Assembly (NCBI GenBank): GCA_943331105.2
Contig: CALQKH020000018.1
Coordinates: 1 to 58,583 of the forward strand
DNA length: 58,583 nt
Reading direction: 5' to 3'
From: Akkermansia muciniphila
Lineage (GTDB): Bacteria > Pseudomonadota > Gammaproteobacteria > Burkholderiales > Burkholderiaceae_C
The translations under genes were made by a program, and so were the position numbers. This document shows positions 17,491 through 27,389 of the stretch, piece after piece. The notes under the pieces are model-generated. The model saw only the letters and a program-made list of their open reading frames with translations. It was not told the origin of the DNA and made no database searches. How positions within the stretch are numbered: position 1 is the first letter of the stretch; the number at the start of each line of letters is the position of its first letter.

Positions 17491-17913
17491 TCAGGGTGTG
17501 ACCGAGTTCAGCGCTACGCCGCAGCGCTCCAGGCGCTTTTTCATGCACAGCACTTGCGCGTCTTTGCTGTGCAGGGTGGCGGTGTGCTGCACGGCCAGGT
17601 CGATGAATTTCTGGTCGTCGGCGTCTTTGCAGGCATAGGGCGCTTTGGGCGCATCGGGTTGAAGCTGTGCCCAGCGGTCAAAGTGGCCGAGCACCGCGTC
17701 GGCGGGCAGGGCGCGGTGCATCAGTCGCTTGGCAATTTGCGGGTAGGCCAGCACGCGGGCCAATTCTTCGCGCATGGCGGCGGTGGCCAACCACTGCGTG
17801 CTGCCGGTCTCGACGCTGGTGCGCAGTGCTTCGGCCTGAGGTTCGTCAAACACCCACAGGTCAAGCACGATGTTGGTGTCCAGCACGCGGCGCACTGGGG
17901 TACTCACACTCAT
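17491..17913 (-). CDS. PIN-domain putative toxin/ribonuclease
   Basis: This 140-residue PIN-domain protein has acidic metal-binding residues in LDTNIVLDLW (first Asp), REELARVL (Glu) and ACKDADDQKFIDLA (Asp cluster). The family is often annotated as a 'PIN-family toxin component'. No antitoxin gene is adjacent. Instead its ATG overlaps the stop of the upstream rRNA methyltransferase gene (ATGA), so it is translationally coupled to an RNA-modifying enzyme. A role in RNA processing rather than toxicity is possible. Confidence 0.82.
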   Translation of the reverse strand: MSVSTPVRRVLDTNIVLDLWVFDEPQAEALRTSVETGSTQWLATAAMREELARVLAYPQIAKRLMHRALPADAVLGHFDRWAQLQPDAPKAPYACKDADDQKFIDLAVQHTATLHSKDAQVLCMKKRLERCGVALNSVTP

Positions 17914-19235
17914 GGGGCAGGCGTTCCGGTATCCCCTGTTGTGTCAGCAGAGGCGTCTGTCGGTGTGCGCTTCAAGCTGCCTTTGATCATGTCAAAGCGG
18001 AACATGCGGCATTCGATGGGGCCGTTCCACATGGGCACGCGGCGTGATTCTTTCAGACGCATTTTGCTGGGCAGTTTCAGGTCGGGCGTCAGCATCCAGG
18101 CGCTCCAACCGCTGTAGTTTTTCTTCCAGTGGCTGGCCAGTTGGGCGAAGAAGTCAACGCTGTCGTTGCCGTCAATGGTTTGGGCTGTTTCGCGGTGGTG
18201 GCTTTGCTCGGCGGCGCGAACACTGGCACGTGCATCCGAAAGCGCACCTGGCCGGAAGTTGTTGCGCCCGCGCCCAGCCACACCCGCTGCGGCAATGCGC
18301 TCGCCGTAGGGTGGGTTGAGCAGCATGATGCCGGGGGTCTCGCTGGGGGGCATGCGTTGCAGCGCGTCGCCGCCACGGAATTCGATGACGCCCGACACGC
18401 CAGCGCGTTCGGCGTTGCGCTCGGCAAAGTCGACCATGCGGAAGGCCACATCGCTGCCAAAAACCGGTGCGGTGGGTTCGTGTTCCAGGTCGCGGGCTTC
18501 TTCGATCAGGCCTTGCCAAACGTGGTTTTGGAAGGGCAACAATTTCTCGAAACCAAATCGGCGCTGCAAACCGGGCGCAATGCCGCAGGCGATTTGCGCC
18601 GCTTCGATCGGGATGGTGCCGCTGCCGCAGCAGGAGTCGTACAGCGGTACGGTGGCGTCCCAGCCGCTGGCCGCGATCATGGCTGCGGCCAGGGTTTCCT
18701 TCAAAGGCGCGTCGCCCTTGTCGGTGCGCCAGCCGCGCTTGAACAGAGGCTCGCCCGAGGTGTCGATGTAGAGCGTGGCCGTTTCGGGCGTCAGGTGTGC
18801 ATAGATGCGCACATCGGGCCAGGTGGTGTCTACATTGGGGCGCTCGCCGCGCTTGGCGCGAAAGCGGTCGGCCACGGCGTCTTTGATCTTGAGCGCAGCA
18901 AAGTTCAGGCTGGTCAACGGGCTGTGCTGCGCGGTGATGTCGATCTTGAAAGTTTGCTTGGGCGTGAACCAAATTTCCCAGGCCACCTCGCTGGCGGCGT
19001 TGTACAGGTCGTTTTCGTTGCGGTAGTCGGTGACCGACAGTTGCACCAACACGCGTTGGGTCAGGCGGCTGTGCAGGTTGATGCGCATGGCGTCACGCCA
19101 TGAGGCGCGTGCCATCACGCCGCCGCGGCCGGTCATCAAGTCGTGGCCCGTGAGGTCGGTGATGGCGTGCACCTCATCGGCCAAAAAGCCCTCGACGCCC
19201 GCGGCGCAAGGCATGAACAGGTTCAATGAATTCAC
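17910..19235 (-). CDS. THUMP-domain class I SAM-dependent RNA methyltransferase (RlmL-like)
   Basis: This 441-residue protein has an N-terminal ferredoxin-like/THUMP region (residues 1-165), then a Rossmann methyltransferase with SAM motif DSCCGSGTIPIEAA and catalytic motif NPPYGER. It matches the RlmL half of E. coli RlmKL, which forms m2G in 23S rRNA; no RlmK half is fused. A basic, variable insert follows NPPYGER. It is probably a 23S rRNA guanine-N2 methyltransferase, but the site cannot be assigned from sequence. It runs into the PIN gene. Confidence 0.85.
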   Translation of the reverse strand: MNSLNLFMPCAAGVEGFLADEVHAITDLTGHDLMTGRGGVMARASWRDAMRINLHSRLTQRVLVQLSVTDYRNENDLYNAASEVAWEIWFTPKQTFKIDITAQHSPLTSLNFAALKIKDAVADRFRAKRGERPNVDTTWPDVRIYAHLTPETATLYIDTSGEPLFKRGWRTDKGDAPLKETLAAAMIAASGWDATVPLYDSCCGSGTIPIEAAQIACGIAPGLQRRFGFEKLLPFQNHVWQGLIEEARDLEHEPTAPVFGSDVAFRMVDFAERNAERAGVSGVIEFRGGDALQRMPPSETPGIMLLNPPYGERIAAAGVAGRGRNNFRPGALSDARASVRAAEQSHHRETAQTIDGNDSVDFFAQLASHWKKNYSGWSAWMLTPDLKLPSKMRLKESRRVPMWNGPIECRMFRFDMIKGSLKRTPTDASADTTGDTGTPAP

Positions 19236-19245
19236 TCAGATACTC

Positions 19246-20787
19246 TCAAAGGGTTTTGCGCAGATTCGCAGGCGCGATCTTCAGAGCTTCGCGGTACTTG
19301 GCTACCGTGCGGCGGGCGCAGTCGATGCCTTGCTCTTTCAACATCTCGGAAATTTGGTTGTCAGACAGCGGTTTGGCGGGTTTTTCAGAGGCGACAAACT
19401 GTTTGATGAGCGCCCGAACAGCGGTGCTCGAAGCGGCGCCGCCGCTGTCGGTGCCCAGTCCCGAGCCGAAGAAATACTTCAACTCAAAGGTGCCTTGCGG
19501 CGTGGACATGTATTTGGCTGTGGTCACGCGGCTGATGGTGGACTCGTGCATGCCCAGCTCGTCGGCGATCTCGCGCAGCACCAGCGGGCGCATGGCCAGC
19601 TCGCCGTGCATCAAGAAGTTTTTCTGACGCTCTACGATGGCCGTCGATACACGCAAGATGGTGTCAAAGCGCTGCTGTATGTTCTTGATGAACCAACGTG
19701 CCTCTTGCAGGCGTTGCTGCAGGCCCGCATGGTGGTCACCCTTGCCGCCGCGCAGGGCGTTGGCATAGATGTCGTGCACGCGCAGCTTGGGCATCACGTC
19801 GGGGTTGAGCTGGATGCGGAATTTGGGCGTAGCCGTTTTGCTGGTGTTCACCACCAACACATCGGGGATGATGATGTTTTGCTCGGCCTGCACAAAGGGG
19901 CGGCCGGGCTTGGGTTCGAGTCGGGCAATGAAGGGGATGGCGGCTTTGACCACGGCTTCGCTCAGGCCGCAAGCCACCGCCAAACGCTTGTAGTCGCGTT
20001 TGGCCAGCATCTCCAACGGTAATGCGCAAACGGCCAATGCGGCTTGGGCAACTTCGCTTTGCGGGTCGTCCTTCAGCCAAGCCTTGATTTGGATGCGCAG
20101 GCACTCGGCCAAGTCGCGTGCACCCACACCAACGGGTTCGAGCGATTGCAGCAAACCCAGCGCCACGGTGAAGCGGTGTACCAATTCGTCGATCTGTTCG
20201 TAGTCATCGGTGCCGGCCAAACTGGCGGCCAGCTCGGGCAGTGTGTCGGTCAGGTAGCCATCGTCATTGAGCGATTCGATCAAAAAGCGCAGGGCGGCGC
20301 GGTCCACTTCCGACAGGCGAAGTGACAAAGCCTGACGGTGCAAAAAGTCGGTGAGGGACCCGCTGCTGCGGGCCAAGTCAATGGCGTCTGCGGTTTCTTC
20401 GCCGTTCTTTTGACGGGGTGTGGCATCGCCCCCCCATTCGCTGTCGTCAGGGCGCATGTCCACGCTGCCGTCGCCATCCCAGCTTTCGGCCACGTCGGTC
20501 ACGACTTCGTCGCGGGTTTCGCTGGCGCTGTCCTCGCTGCTGCTGGAGGTGCTGGCACTTTCGCTGACGCGGTCGCCTAAGCTCACGTAGCTGTCTGCTT
20601 GCTCCAGACCAAAGGCTTCGGCAGGGGCCTCTTCTTCGGCGCGTTCCAAAAAGGGGTTCTCGTCCAGCATCTGGTCGACTTCTTGCGACAGCTCCAGTGT
20701 GGACAGCTGCAGCAGGCGTATCGATTGTTGCAACTGGGGCGTGAGCGCCAGGTGCTGGGACATGCGCAGCGACAGGCCGGGTTTCAT
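19246..20787 (-). CDS. rpoN: RNA polymerase sigma-54 factor
   Basis: This 513-residue sigma-54 has the Gln/Leu-rich activator region (MKPGLSLRMSQHLALTPQLQQ), an acidic region II (about 60-140), the core-binding domain, the HTH (LREIADELGMHESTISRVT) and the RpoN box ARRTVAKYRE near the C-terminus. The ATG at 20787 fits the conserved start; the longer frame overlaps lptB and is spurious. It lies 37 bases downstream of lptB, the common betaproteobacterial order. No hpf or ptsN gene follows, which is usual in other proteobacteria; the rRNA methyltransferase gene comes next. Confidence 0.95.
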   Translation of the reverse strand: MKPGLSLRMSQHLALTPQLQQSIRLLQLSTLELSQEVDQMLDENPFLERAEEEAPAEAFGLEQADSYVSLGDRVSESASTSSSSEDSASETRDEVVTDVAESWDGDGSVDMRPDDSEWGGDATPRQKNGEETADAIDLARSSGSLTDFLHRQALSLRLSEVDRAALRFLIESLNDDGYLTDTLPELAASLAGTDDYEQIDELVHRFTVALGLLQSLEPVGVGARDLAECLRIQIKAWLKDDPQSEVAQAALAVCALPLEMLAKRDYKRLAVACGLSEAVVKAAIPFIARLEPKPGRPFVQAEQNIIIPDVLVVNTSKTATPKFRIQLNPDVMPKLRVHDIYANALRGGKGDHHAGLQQRLQEARWFIKNIQQRFDTILRVSTAIVERQKNFLMHGELAMRPLVLREIADELGMHESTISRVTTAKYMSTPQGTFELKYFFGSGLGTDSGGAASSTAVRALIKQFVASEKPAKPLSDNQISEMLKEQGIDCARRTVAKYREALKIAPANLRKTL

Positions 20788-20824
20788 GGCTGTGCTCTCA
20801 TGGCGTGGACGCGGGGGGTGCTCA

Positions 20825-21583
20825 TCACATCCTGAAGTGTTCGCCCAGGTACACCCGGCGCACATCGGCGTTGGCCACGATCTCGTCGGGTGTGCCTTCG
20901 GCCAGCACGCGGCCTTCGCTGATGATGTAGGCGTGGTCGCAGATGCCCAGCGTCTCGCGCACATTGTGGTCGGTGATCAGCACGCCAATGCCGCGCTGCT
21001 TCAAGAAAGCGATGATGCGCTGGATCTCGATCACCGCGATCGGGTCGATGCCGGCGAAGGGTTCATCCAACAAAATGAAGCGTGGATCGGTGGCCAATGC
21101 GCGTGCAATTTCGACGCGGCGGCGTTCACCACCCGACAGCGCCACCGAGGGCGAGTCGCGCAGATGGTCCACCCGCAAATCGCCCAACAACTCACTCAGG
21201 CGTTTTTCGACATCGGCATGGCTCAGGGCGCGTCCTTGTGCATCGGTTTGCAGTTCCAAAATGGCGCGCACGTTGTCGGCCACCGAGAGCTTGCGAAAAA
21301 TCGAGGCCTCTTGCGGCAAGTATGACAAGCCCATGCGCGAACGCTTGTGAATGGGCATGCGGGTGACGTCTTCGCCATCAATCAGGATTTGTCCGCCATC
21401 GGCACGAACCAGGCCCACGATCATGTAAAACGAAGTGGTTTTGCCTGCGCCGTTGGGGCCGAGCAAACCCACGACCTCACCTTTGTCGACCTGCACCGAC
21501 ACGTCGTGCACCACCTTTCGGCTGCCATAGGCTTTTTGAAGGTGGTGCGCTTCCAGACGGCTGGGCTTGTCGGTTGGGCTCAT
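20825..21583 (-). CDS. lptB: LPS export ABC transporter ATP-binding protein LptB
   Basis: This 252-residue ABC ATPase has Walker [10 protein letters not shown]-loop YLPQEASIF, signature LSGGERRR, Walker B FILLDEP with FAGIDP, and H-loop ITDH. It powers extraction of lipopolysaccharide from the inner membrane by the LptBFG complex. It overlaps lptA by ATGA; rpoN follows. lptF and lptG are not in the window. Confidence 0.95.
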   Translation of the reverse strand: MSPTDKPSRLEAHHLQKAYGSRKVVHDVSVQVDKGEVVGLLGPNGAGKTTSFYMIVGLVRADGGQILIDGEDVTRMPIHKRSRMGLSYLPQEASIFRKLSVADNVRAILELQTDAQGRALSHADVEKRLSELLGDLRVDHLRDSPSVALSGGERRRVEIARALATDPRFILLDEPFAGIDPIAVIEIQRIIAFLKQRGIGVLITDHNVRETLGICDHAYIISEGRVLAEGTPDEIVANADVRRVYLGEHFRM

Positions 21584-22206
21584 GGCTTTTGGTTGGGCGC
21601 CATGCCCGGACTGGTTCGCAATGCGGGGGGCGCCACAGGCGGCGCATTGTCTGGTGTTTTGGTGCGTGGTACCAAGGTGGCACGCACCCGCCGCTCAGCA
21701 GACTGGCTGGGTTGGCCGTCCACGGTGATCACTTCGGTGATGTTGTTGAAGACGATGGTGTGACCTTGCAACTGGTTGGCCACTTCGGTGCCGCGCAGGA
21801 TGCGCATGTCGGCCCGGCGTATCAAGGTAACGACATCGGATTGGTTGTCGTAGGTGACTTCTTCGGCTTCACCTTCGGTGTACTCATTCAGGCCTTCGCG
21901 TTTTTGCCTGAAAAACACGCGCTCTGTGGGGGCGGCCCACAACTTGGCCACTTGGCGGCCTTGGCTGTCTTGCTGCACGTCCATGCGGGCGGCCCGCATG
22001 ACCAAGGTGCCCTTGGTGGCCACCACCTTGCCTGTGAATTGGGTCAAGAGCTTGGCCTCGTCGTGTCGCATGCTGTCGGCTTCGATCTGCATGGGTTTGT
22101 CGCGGTCGGCTTTCTCTGCCAAGCAGGGCCAAGCCAGCAGGCTGGCGCACAGCGCCAAAAGGGCCAGGATGGGGCGGCTGATAAGGGTAGAAGTTTTGGA
22201 GGGCAT
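21580..22206 (-). CDS. lptA: LPS transport periplasmic protein LptA
   Basis: This 208-residue periplasmic protein has a signal peptide (residues 1-30, through CLAEK) and an OstA/LptA beta-jellyroll domain starting [17 protein letters not shown], with [15 protein letters not shown] and [11 protein letters not shown]. LptA polymers bridge LptC and LptD to carry LPS across the periplasm. I chose the ATG at 22206, which starts a proper signal peptide and lies about 17 bases from the predicted transcription start. LptC, normally just upstream, is absent here. Confidence 0.92.
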   Translation of the reverse strand: MPSKTSTLISRPILALLALCASLLAWPCLAEKADRDKPMQIEADSMRHDEAKLLTQFTGKVVATKGTLVMRAARMDVQQDSQGRQVAKLWAAPTERVFFRQKREGLNEYTEGEAEEVTYDNQSDVVTLIRRADMRILRGTEVANQLQGHTIVFNNITEVITVDGQPSQSAERRVRATLVPRTKTPDNAPPVAPPALRTSPGMAPNQKP

Positions 22207-22229
22207 GAATCTTGCTGAGCAACGCAACC

Positions 22230-22257
22230 ATTGTAGGTGCAAGTTTCGCCGGTTCAA
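22230..22257 (-). promoter_or_regulatory. Candidate sigma70 promoter of lptA-lptB-rpoN
   Basis: On the minus strand TTGAAC (22257-22252) and TACAAT (22235-22230) are 16 bases apart, 5 of 6 matches each. Transcription would start near 22223, about 17 bases before the lptA ATG. A terminator just upstream isolates this unit from dsbA. Confidence 0.6.
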
Positions 22258-22291
22258 ACCCAAACGACACCCCATCACGCCTCAAAAAACC

Positions 22292-22323
22292 AAAAAAAAC
22301 CCGCAAACACAAGTGCTTGCGGG
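22292..22323 (-). terminator. Rho-independent terminator after dsbA
   Basis: The stem CCCGCAA/TTGCGGG, extended by CAC/GTG across one mismatch, is followed on the minus strand by eight T residues. It lies 45 bases past the dsbA stop and ends the argS-SPOR-dsbA transcript. Confidence 0.8.
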
Positions 22324-22368
22324 TGGGTGGGCATCACAACGCGGGGTCGAGCCGCCGCAAACTGGGCC

Positions 22369-23010
22369 TCAGCGGCCCTGTCGGCTTTGGGCGATCAGGG
22401 CTTCGGCCACCTTGAGGGCGCGGTCCATGTTGCCAGCCAACGTGCCATCGATGTAGTAACGGCCAGCCACGCCCAATGAAGGAACACCTTCAATTTTGAA
22501 GTCATTTTGCAATTGCACAGCCCGTTTGGCTTTGGCAGCCACGCCAAACGACTTGTAGGTCTCGGCAAACTTGGCTTTGTCCAGGCCTTGTTTCTCAGCC
22601 CAAGCCAAGACCGTGGCTTCGCTGTTGAGCATGAGTTTTTCGCCGTGGATGGCGTTGAACACCCGGATGTGCATTTTTTCAACCAGGTTCATCGCTTCCA
22701 GCGTGTAGTAAAGGCGCTGCTGAGGCACAAAGTCTTCGCGGAAAGCCACGGGCACCCTTCGCACCACCACGTCTTTGGGGGCGTTTTTGGCCCATTGCTC
22801 AAAGACGGGTTCAAACGCATTGCAGTGGGGGCAGCTGTACCAAAAGAACTCCAGTATTTCGATCTTGCCGCTGCCCGATTCGGTAGCCACCGGGCGCTCA
22901 AGGGTGATGTAGTCCTTGCCGGAACGGAAGGCTTGCTGTGCCCAAGCAGAGGTGCTGCCCAACCAAGCGGTCAACGACAGCATGAGGGTGGAGAAAAGGC
23001 GACGTTTCAT
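22369..23010 (-). CDS. dsbA: Thiol:disulfide interchange protein DsbA
   Basis: This 213-residue periplasmic oxidoreductase has a signal peptide (residues 1-24, SAWA-QQ), the thioredoxin-fold active site Cys60-Pro-His-Cys63 in FFWYSCPHCNAFEP, and the cis-proline loop EGVPSLGV. It introduces disulfides into secreted proteins and is recycled by DsbB, which is not in the window. It lies downstream of the SPOR gene on the same strand and is followed by a strong terminator. Confidence 0.93.
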   Translation of the reverse strand: MKRRLFSTLMLSLTAWLGSTSAWAQQAFRSGKDYITLERPVATESGSGKIEILEFFWYSCPHCNAFEPVFEQWAKNAPKDVVVRRVPVAFREDFVPQQRLYYTLEAMNLVEKMHIRVFNAIHGEKLMLNSEATVLAWAEKQGLDKAKFAETYKSFGVAAKAKRAVQLQNDFKIEGVPSLGVAGRYYIDGTLAGNMDRALKVAEALIAQSRQGR

Positions 23011-23040
23011 GGTGTGCTCCCTTAGATGACAAGAAGGCGG

Positions 23041-23661
23041 TCAGCGTTGAACGCGGACCAAGGTGTTTTCGATGCCATTGGACTCGAGTTGGGTGCGGAT
23101 ACGTTCTGCGACGTTTTTGTCACTGAACGGCCCCATGCGGACACGGTACACCACACGGCCAGCTTGGTCGCGCTCGGACACTTTGGCATCCAGACCCAGC
23201 ATGGCCAGCTTGGCCTTTTGGGCATCGGCATCGGCGCTGGTGCGGTACGCCCCTGCCTGGACCAGGTAGTCAAACGGATCAGCTGCATCAGGCGGTGTCA
23301 CGGGCGTGCTCAGGCCCGATTTGGCCTTGGCCAAATCGCCCAGTGGGTCAGCGGTCACTGCGGGGCGAGGCACGGGTTTGGCCGCGTCAGTTGCAGGACT
23401 CTCCACAGTGGATTGGCTGGCGCTGGGCGCCACAGGCGGCTCGGCGGGCGCCTTGGGTTGCAGCACGCTGTTGGGGTTCCAGTCCTTGTTCTTTTGGGTT
23501 TCCTGCACATCTTGGGCGTTGGTGCGGGGTTGGTTTTTATTTGAAAACGGTGTGGGCACCTTGGTCACATAAATGGCCACGCCCAAGGCCACGCCCAGAC
23601 CCAAAACCAGGCCCATGATGAAACCTAAAAAAGTGCCGCCACGTTGGGTTGTCAAAGTCAT
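23041..23661 (-). CDS. SPOR-domain (FtsN-like) inner-membrane protein
   Basis: This 206-residue bitopic protein has a short cytoplasmic tail, a transmembrane helix (FLGFIMGLVLGLGVALGVAIYV, about residues 11-32), a Pro/Ala/Ser-rich periplasmic linker, and a C-terminal SPOR domain (FDYLVQAGAYRTSADADAQKAKL ... RVRMGPFSD) that binds denuded peptidoglycan at the septum. The layout is that of FtsN. A GTG at 23676 overlapping the argS stop is an alternative start adding five residues. Confidence 0.85.
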   Translation of the reverse strand: MTLTTQRGGTFLGFIMGLVLGLGVALGVAIYVTKVPTPFSNKNQPRTNAQDVQETQKNKDWNPNSVLQPKAPAEPPVAPSASQSTVESPATDAAKPVPRPAVTADPLGDLAKAKSGLSTPVTPPDAADPFDYLVQAGAYRTSADADAQKAKLAMLGLDAKVSERDQAGRVVYRVRMGPFSDKNVAERIRTQLESNGIENTLVRVQR

Positions 23662-23672
23662 GTCCAATCCAT

Positions 23673-25382
23673 TCACATTTTTTGCGGGGCCGACACACCC
23701 AGCACCTTGAGGCCATTGCGCAGCACCTGCGCAGTGGCGGCTACCAGCGCCAAGCGCGCTTTTTTGACGGTTTCGTCGTCCACCAAAATGCGTTCGGCGT
23801 CGTAGTAGCTGTGGTATTGCGAGGCCAGGTCGCGCAAGTAAAAGGTCACGTCGTGCGGCGCAAAATCGGTGGCCGCCGATGTGAGCATTTCAGGGTACTT
23901 GGCCAAGGCCAGCATGAGCGCGTGGGCCTGCGGGCTTTGCAGAGGCGACAGGTCAACGTGCGTCAGGCTGGCGATGTCACCGCCGTCTTTTTCTTTCCAT
24001 GCCGCCAATACCGAGCAAATGCGGGCATGGGCGTATTGCACGTAATACACAGGGTTGTCATTGTTTTGTGCCAGCGCCAGGTCGATGTCGAAGATGTATT
24101 CGGTGTCGGGCTTGCGTGACAGCAAGAAGAAACGCACCGCGTCTTTGCTGGTCCATTCGATCAGGTCGCGCAGCGTGACGTAACTGCCTGCACGCTTGGA
24201 GATCTTGACCTCCTCACCGCCGCGCATCACGCGCACCATGGTGTGCAGCACGTAGTCAGGGTAGCCCTCGGGAATGCCGACATTGGCCGCTTGCAAGCCC
24301 GCACGCACCCGGGCAATCGTGCCGTGGTGGTCGGTGCCCTGGATGTTCACCACGCGCGAAAAGCCGCGCTCCCATTTGGCGATGTGGTAGGCCACATCGG
24401 GCACAAAGTAGGTGTAGGTGCCGTCGCCTTTGCGCATGACGCGGTCTTTGTCGTCGCCGTAGTCTGTGGATTTCAGCCACAAGGCGCCGTCTTGCTCATA
24501 GGTCTTGCCTGCGTCTTTGAGTTTTTGCACCGCCGCATCGACCTTGCCGCTGGTGTACAGGCTGGACTCCAAGTAATAGTTGTCGAACCGAACATCAAAG
24601 GCCTTCAGGTCGAGGTCTTGTTCGCGGCGCAAATAGGCCACGGCGAACTCGCGCATGCCGTCCACATCGTTCACATCGCCGCTGGCCGTGCAGCTGCGGT
24701 CATCGGACTGCACGGTTTTGCCCGCCAGAAAATCGGTGGCAATGTCTTGGATGTAGTCGCCGTTGTAAAACGCTTTGCTTGCCGGGTTGTCGGGGTCGGT
24801 AGGCCAGGTGGCATCGCCGGGTTGGATGCCCTGGGCCCGCATGTGCGTGCTCTTGGCCAGCGTGCCAATCTGCACGCCCGCATCGTTGTAATAGAACTCG
24901 CGGTAGACCTGATGGCCTTGTGAGGCGAGCAGGTTGCAAATGGCGTCGCCCAAAGCCGCTTGGCGACCGTGGCCCACATGCAGGGGGCCTGTGGGGTTGG
25001 CCGAGACGAATTCAACCAGCACCTTGTTTGGCTGGGCGGCTTGTTCGCCAAAGCATTCGGCCGCTTGCAGGACCTCGTGCACCACGGCTTGTTTGGCCGT
25101 GTCTTTCAGGCGGATGTTGATGAAGCCCGGGCCTGCGATTTCAATGGCGTCGACCCAGCGCTCAAATGCCGGGGTGGCCAGCAAGGCGCTGCGCAGGGTT
25201 TCGGACAGCTGCCGTGGGTTTTGCTTGAGGGCTTTGGCCAGCTGCATCGCGGCGGTGCAGGCCAGGTCGCCATGGGCAGCCACTTTGGGCGATTCAAAGG
25301 CCGCACGCGCACCGGCGCCGGTTTGGAGTTTTTCCAGCTCGGCGGCCAAGGCCGTGAGCAAATGTTGTTTGGCTGAAAGCAT
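23673..25382 (-). CDS. argS: Arginyl-tRNA synthetase
   Basis: This roughly 569-residue class I synthetase has the HIGH-type motif HVGHGRQA (after SANPTGPL), the KMSKS-type motif KISKRAGS and the C-terminal anticodon-binding DALR domain. The ATG at 25382 gives the usual N-terminus ([12 protein letters not shown]); an upstream start at 25415 adds a non-conserved stretch. It is the first gene of the argS-SPOR-dsbA unit. The enzyme charges tRNA-Arg. Confidence 0.95.
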   Translation of the reverse strand: MLSAKQHLLTALAAELEKLQTGAGARAAFESPKVAAHGDLACTAAMQLAKALKQNPRQLSETLRSALLATPAFERWVDAIEIAGPGFINIRLKDTAKQAVVHEVLQAAECFGEQAAQPNKVLVEFVSANPTGPLHVGHGRQAALGDAICNLLASQGHQVYREFYYNDAGVQIGTLAKSTHMRAQGIQPGDATWPTDPDNPASKAFYNGDYIQDIATDFLAGKTVQSDDRSCTASGDVNDVDGMREFAVAYLRREQDLDLKAFDVRFDNYYLESSLYTSGKVDAAVQKLKDAGKTYEQDGALWLKSTDYGDDKDRVMRKGDGTYTYFVPDVAYHIAKWERGFSRVVNIQGTDHHGTIARVRAGLQAANVGIPEGYPDYVLHTMVRVMRGGEEVKISKRAGSYVTLRDLIEWTSKDAVRFFLLSRKPDTEYIFDIDLALAQNNDNPVYYVQYAHARICSVLAAWKEKDGGDIASLTHVDLSPLQSPQAHALMLALAKYPEMLTSAATDFAPHDVTFYLRDLASQYHSYYDAERILVDDETVKKARLALVAATAQVLRNGLKVLGVSAPQKM

Positions 25383-25451
25383 AGAGGGCGATTTTACGGG
25401 TTGCACCTCATGCAACTCGGTACCAATGCAGACGGCCGTGCGTGTGGGGGG

Positions 25452-26378
25452 TCAATGCCCGTTCACTTGCCAAAAGCCGGGTTGGGCGTAATGGTGTTTG
25501 AGGTGGTCGATCCACAGTCGCACCCGCAGGGGCAAGTGCTTGCGTTGAGGGAACACCACAAATATGCCGTTGGGCGGTGCGGCAAAGTTTTCCAGCACCG
25601 CCACCAGTTGGCCCGCGCGAATTTCGGCCTCCACTTCCCAGGTGCTGCGCCAAGCGATGCCATAACCTGCCAAGCACCAGTCGTGCAGCACTTGTCCGTC
25701 AGAGCAGTCCAGAGGCCCTCCTGGGCGCAGGTGGACCACCTCGTGACCACCTTCTGTGGGGTTGCGAAAAGCCCAGCCTCGGGTCTGAGATGCGTCACTC
25801 GACAAGGTCAAGCAGTCGTGTTGCAGCAAGTCGGATGGCTGCAAGGGCGTGCCGTGTTTGGCCAAATAGCCCGGCGTGGCCACGCACAGGCGGCGGTTGT
25901 CGGCCAATCGAACGCTGACCAAAGACGAGTCAGGCAGATCGCCCACGCGCACGGCACAGTCGAAACCTTCGGCGGCCAGGTCCACCACCCGGTCACTGAG
26001 GTTCAATGAAATCGACACATCAGGGTGCAGCTCGCGAAAGCGCGGCACCAGAGGCGCCACATGCCGACGCCCGAATCCGGCGGGCGCGGTGATGCGCAAA
26101 TGCCCACTGGCCTTGACGCCTCCGGCCGACACACTGGCTTCTGCATTGGCCACATCGGAGAGCAAGCGCTGACAATCTTCCAAAAACGCGCTGCCTTCGT
26201 GCGTCAGGCTGATCCGCCGCGTGGTGCGCATCAGCAGTTTTACGCCTAAATTTTCTTCAAGGGCATCGAGCCGCCTGCCGATGATGGCCGGTGCCACCCC
26301 TTCGGCCCGTGCCGCTGCGGTCAGGCTGCCTTTGGTGGCCACCGAGACGAAGGTTTCGAAAACTTTGAGCTTGTCCAT
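25452..26378 (-). CDS. LysR-family transcriptional regulator
   Basis: This 308-residue LysR regulator has the N-terminal winged HTH (FVSVATKGSLTAAARAEGVAPAIIGRRLDALEENLG) and a C-terminal periplasmic-binding-like effector domain (SGHLRITAPAGFGRRHVAP). It lies downstream of the HMG-CoA lyase gene on the same strand, 69 bases apart. It is not divergent from an obvious target, so its regulon is unclear. Stand-alone LysR proteins of this subgroup are often read as general catabolic regulators. Confidence 0.88.
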   Translation of the reverse strand: MDKLKVFETFVSVATKGSLTAAARAEGVAPAIIGRRLDALEENLGVKLLMRTTRRISLTHEGSAFLEDCQRLLSDVANAEASVSAGGVKASGHLRITAPAGFGRRHVAPLVPRFRELHPDVSISLNLSDRVVDLAAEGFDCAVRVGDLPDSSLVSVRLADNRRLCVATPGYLAKHGTPLQPSDLLQHDCLTLSSDASQTRGWAFRNPTEGGHEVVHLRPGGPLDCSDGQVLHDWCLAGYGIAWRSTWEVEAEIRAGQLVAVLENFAAPPNGIFVVFPQRKHLPLRVRLWIDHLKHHYAQPGFWQVNGH

Positions 26379-26447
26379 GCGACCCGATTATGCGGGTCCA
26401 AGTTTGCAATGCCCGGGTCTGAGCGAGGGATTGATGCGTGCAGGGTG

Positions 26448-27389
26448 TCAACGGCCAAGCCAGCCTTTGGGCAAGCCCGCCTCGGGCGTCATGCCGTACA
26501 GCGGCTCGCCAGGCAGCCCTGCTTTGAGCGGTTCCCGTGCGGCCATGAGTTGTGGAAGATCGATCCCGGTGGACACGCCCATGGCCTCGAACATGAAGAC
26601 CAAGTCTTCGGTCACCACATTGCCTGAAGCACCTGGCGCATAAGGGCAACCGCCCAGGCCGCCGAGCGAGCTGTCGAAGGTGCGCACACCCGCCTCGTAA
26701 GCGGCCAGGCAATTGGCCAAGCCCAGGCCCCGGGTGTTGTGCATGTGGGCCGCGCCTGTCAATGCGCCAATCTCGCTGAAAAGCGCTTTGAACAAGCGCG
26801 TCACCTGCGCCGGGTTGCCCATGCCGGTGGTGTCCGAGAGGCCAATTTCGTCCACCCCCGCTTGCGCCAGTTGTGCCGCCAAACGCAACACATCGGCTTC
26901 GGGCACCCAGCCTTGCAGGGTGCAACCAAAGGCGGTGGACATGCCCACCTCAACCGGCACGCCCGGTGCGATCTCGTCGCGCAGGCGAAGAACCGCCCGC
27001 ACTTCTTCAACCATGGCTTCGGGGGTTTTGCGCACGTTCGCCAACGAATGTGCCGGGCTGGCCGATACAGGCAGGGTGAGCTTTTGAGCACCCGCAGCCA
27101 GGGCGGCCTGCGCGCCGCGCAAGTTGGGCACTAAAGCCATGATGCGCACGCCCGTGTGGCGCAATGCATGCTGCACGACCAGCGCAGCATCGGCCATTTG
27201 CGGCAACAGCTGGGCGGGCACAAAAGAGGCAACTTCGATCTCGCGCAGGCCTGCCGCTGCCAGCGCATCGATCCAGCGCAGTTTGTCAGGCGTGGGCATG
27301 GTGGCCTTGACCGATTGCAGCCCATCGCGTGGGCCGACTTCGCTGATCAAAACTTCAGAGGGCAAAACTGGGGTGTTGGGGCGTGTCAT
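26448..27389 (-). CDS. Hydroxymethylglutaryl-CoA lyase family protein
   Basis: This 313-residue TIM-barrel enzyme of the DRE-metallolyase group has the metal/substrate motif VGPRDGLQ near the N-terminus, the HxH-type metal site AHMHNTRG and the signature GGLGGCPYAPGASGN with the catalytic cysteine. It should split HMG-CoA to acetoacetate and acetyl-CoA in leucine breakdown. No isovaleryl-CoA or methylcrotonyl-CoA genes are near, so a related 3-hydroxy-3-methyl acyl-CoA is possible. It is divergent from glcB across a 209-base gap. Confidence 0.88.
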   Translation of the reverse strand: MTRPNTPVLPSEVLISEVGPRDGLQSVKATMPTPDKLRWIDALAAAGLREIEVASFVPAQLLPQMADAALVVQHALRHTGVRIMALVPNLRGAQAALAAGAQKLTLPVSASPAHSLANVRKTPEAMVEEVRAVLRLRDEIAPGVPVEVGMSTAFGCTLQGWVPEADVLRLAAQLAQAGVDEIGLSDTTGMGNPAQVTRLFKALFSEIGALTGAAHMHNTRGLGLANCLAAYEAGVRTFDSSLGGLGGCPYAPGASGNVVTEDLVFMFEAMGVSTGIDLPQLMAAREPLKAGLPGEPLYGMTPEAGLPKGWLGR

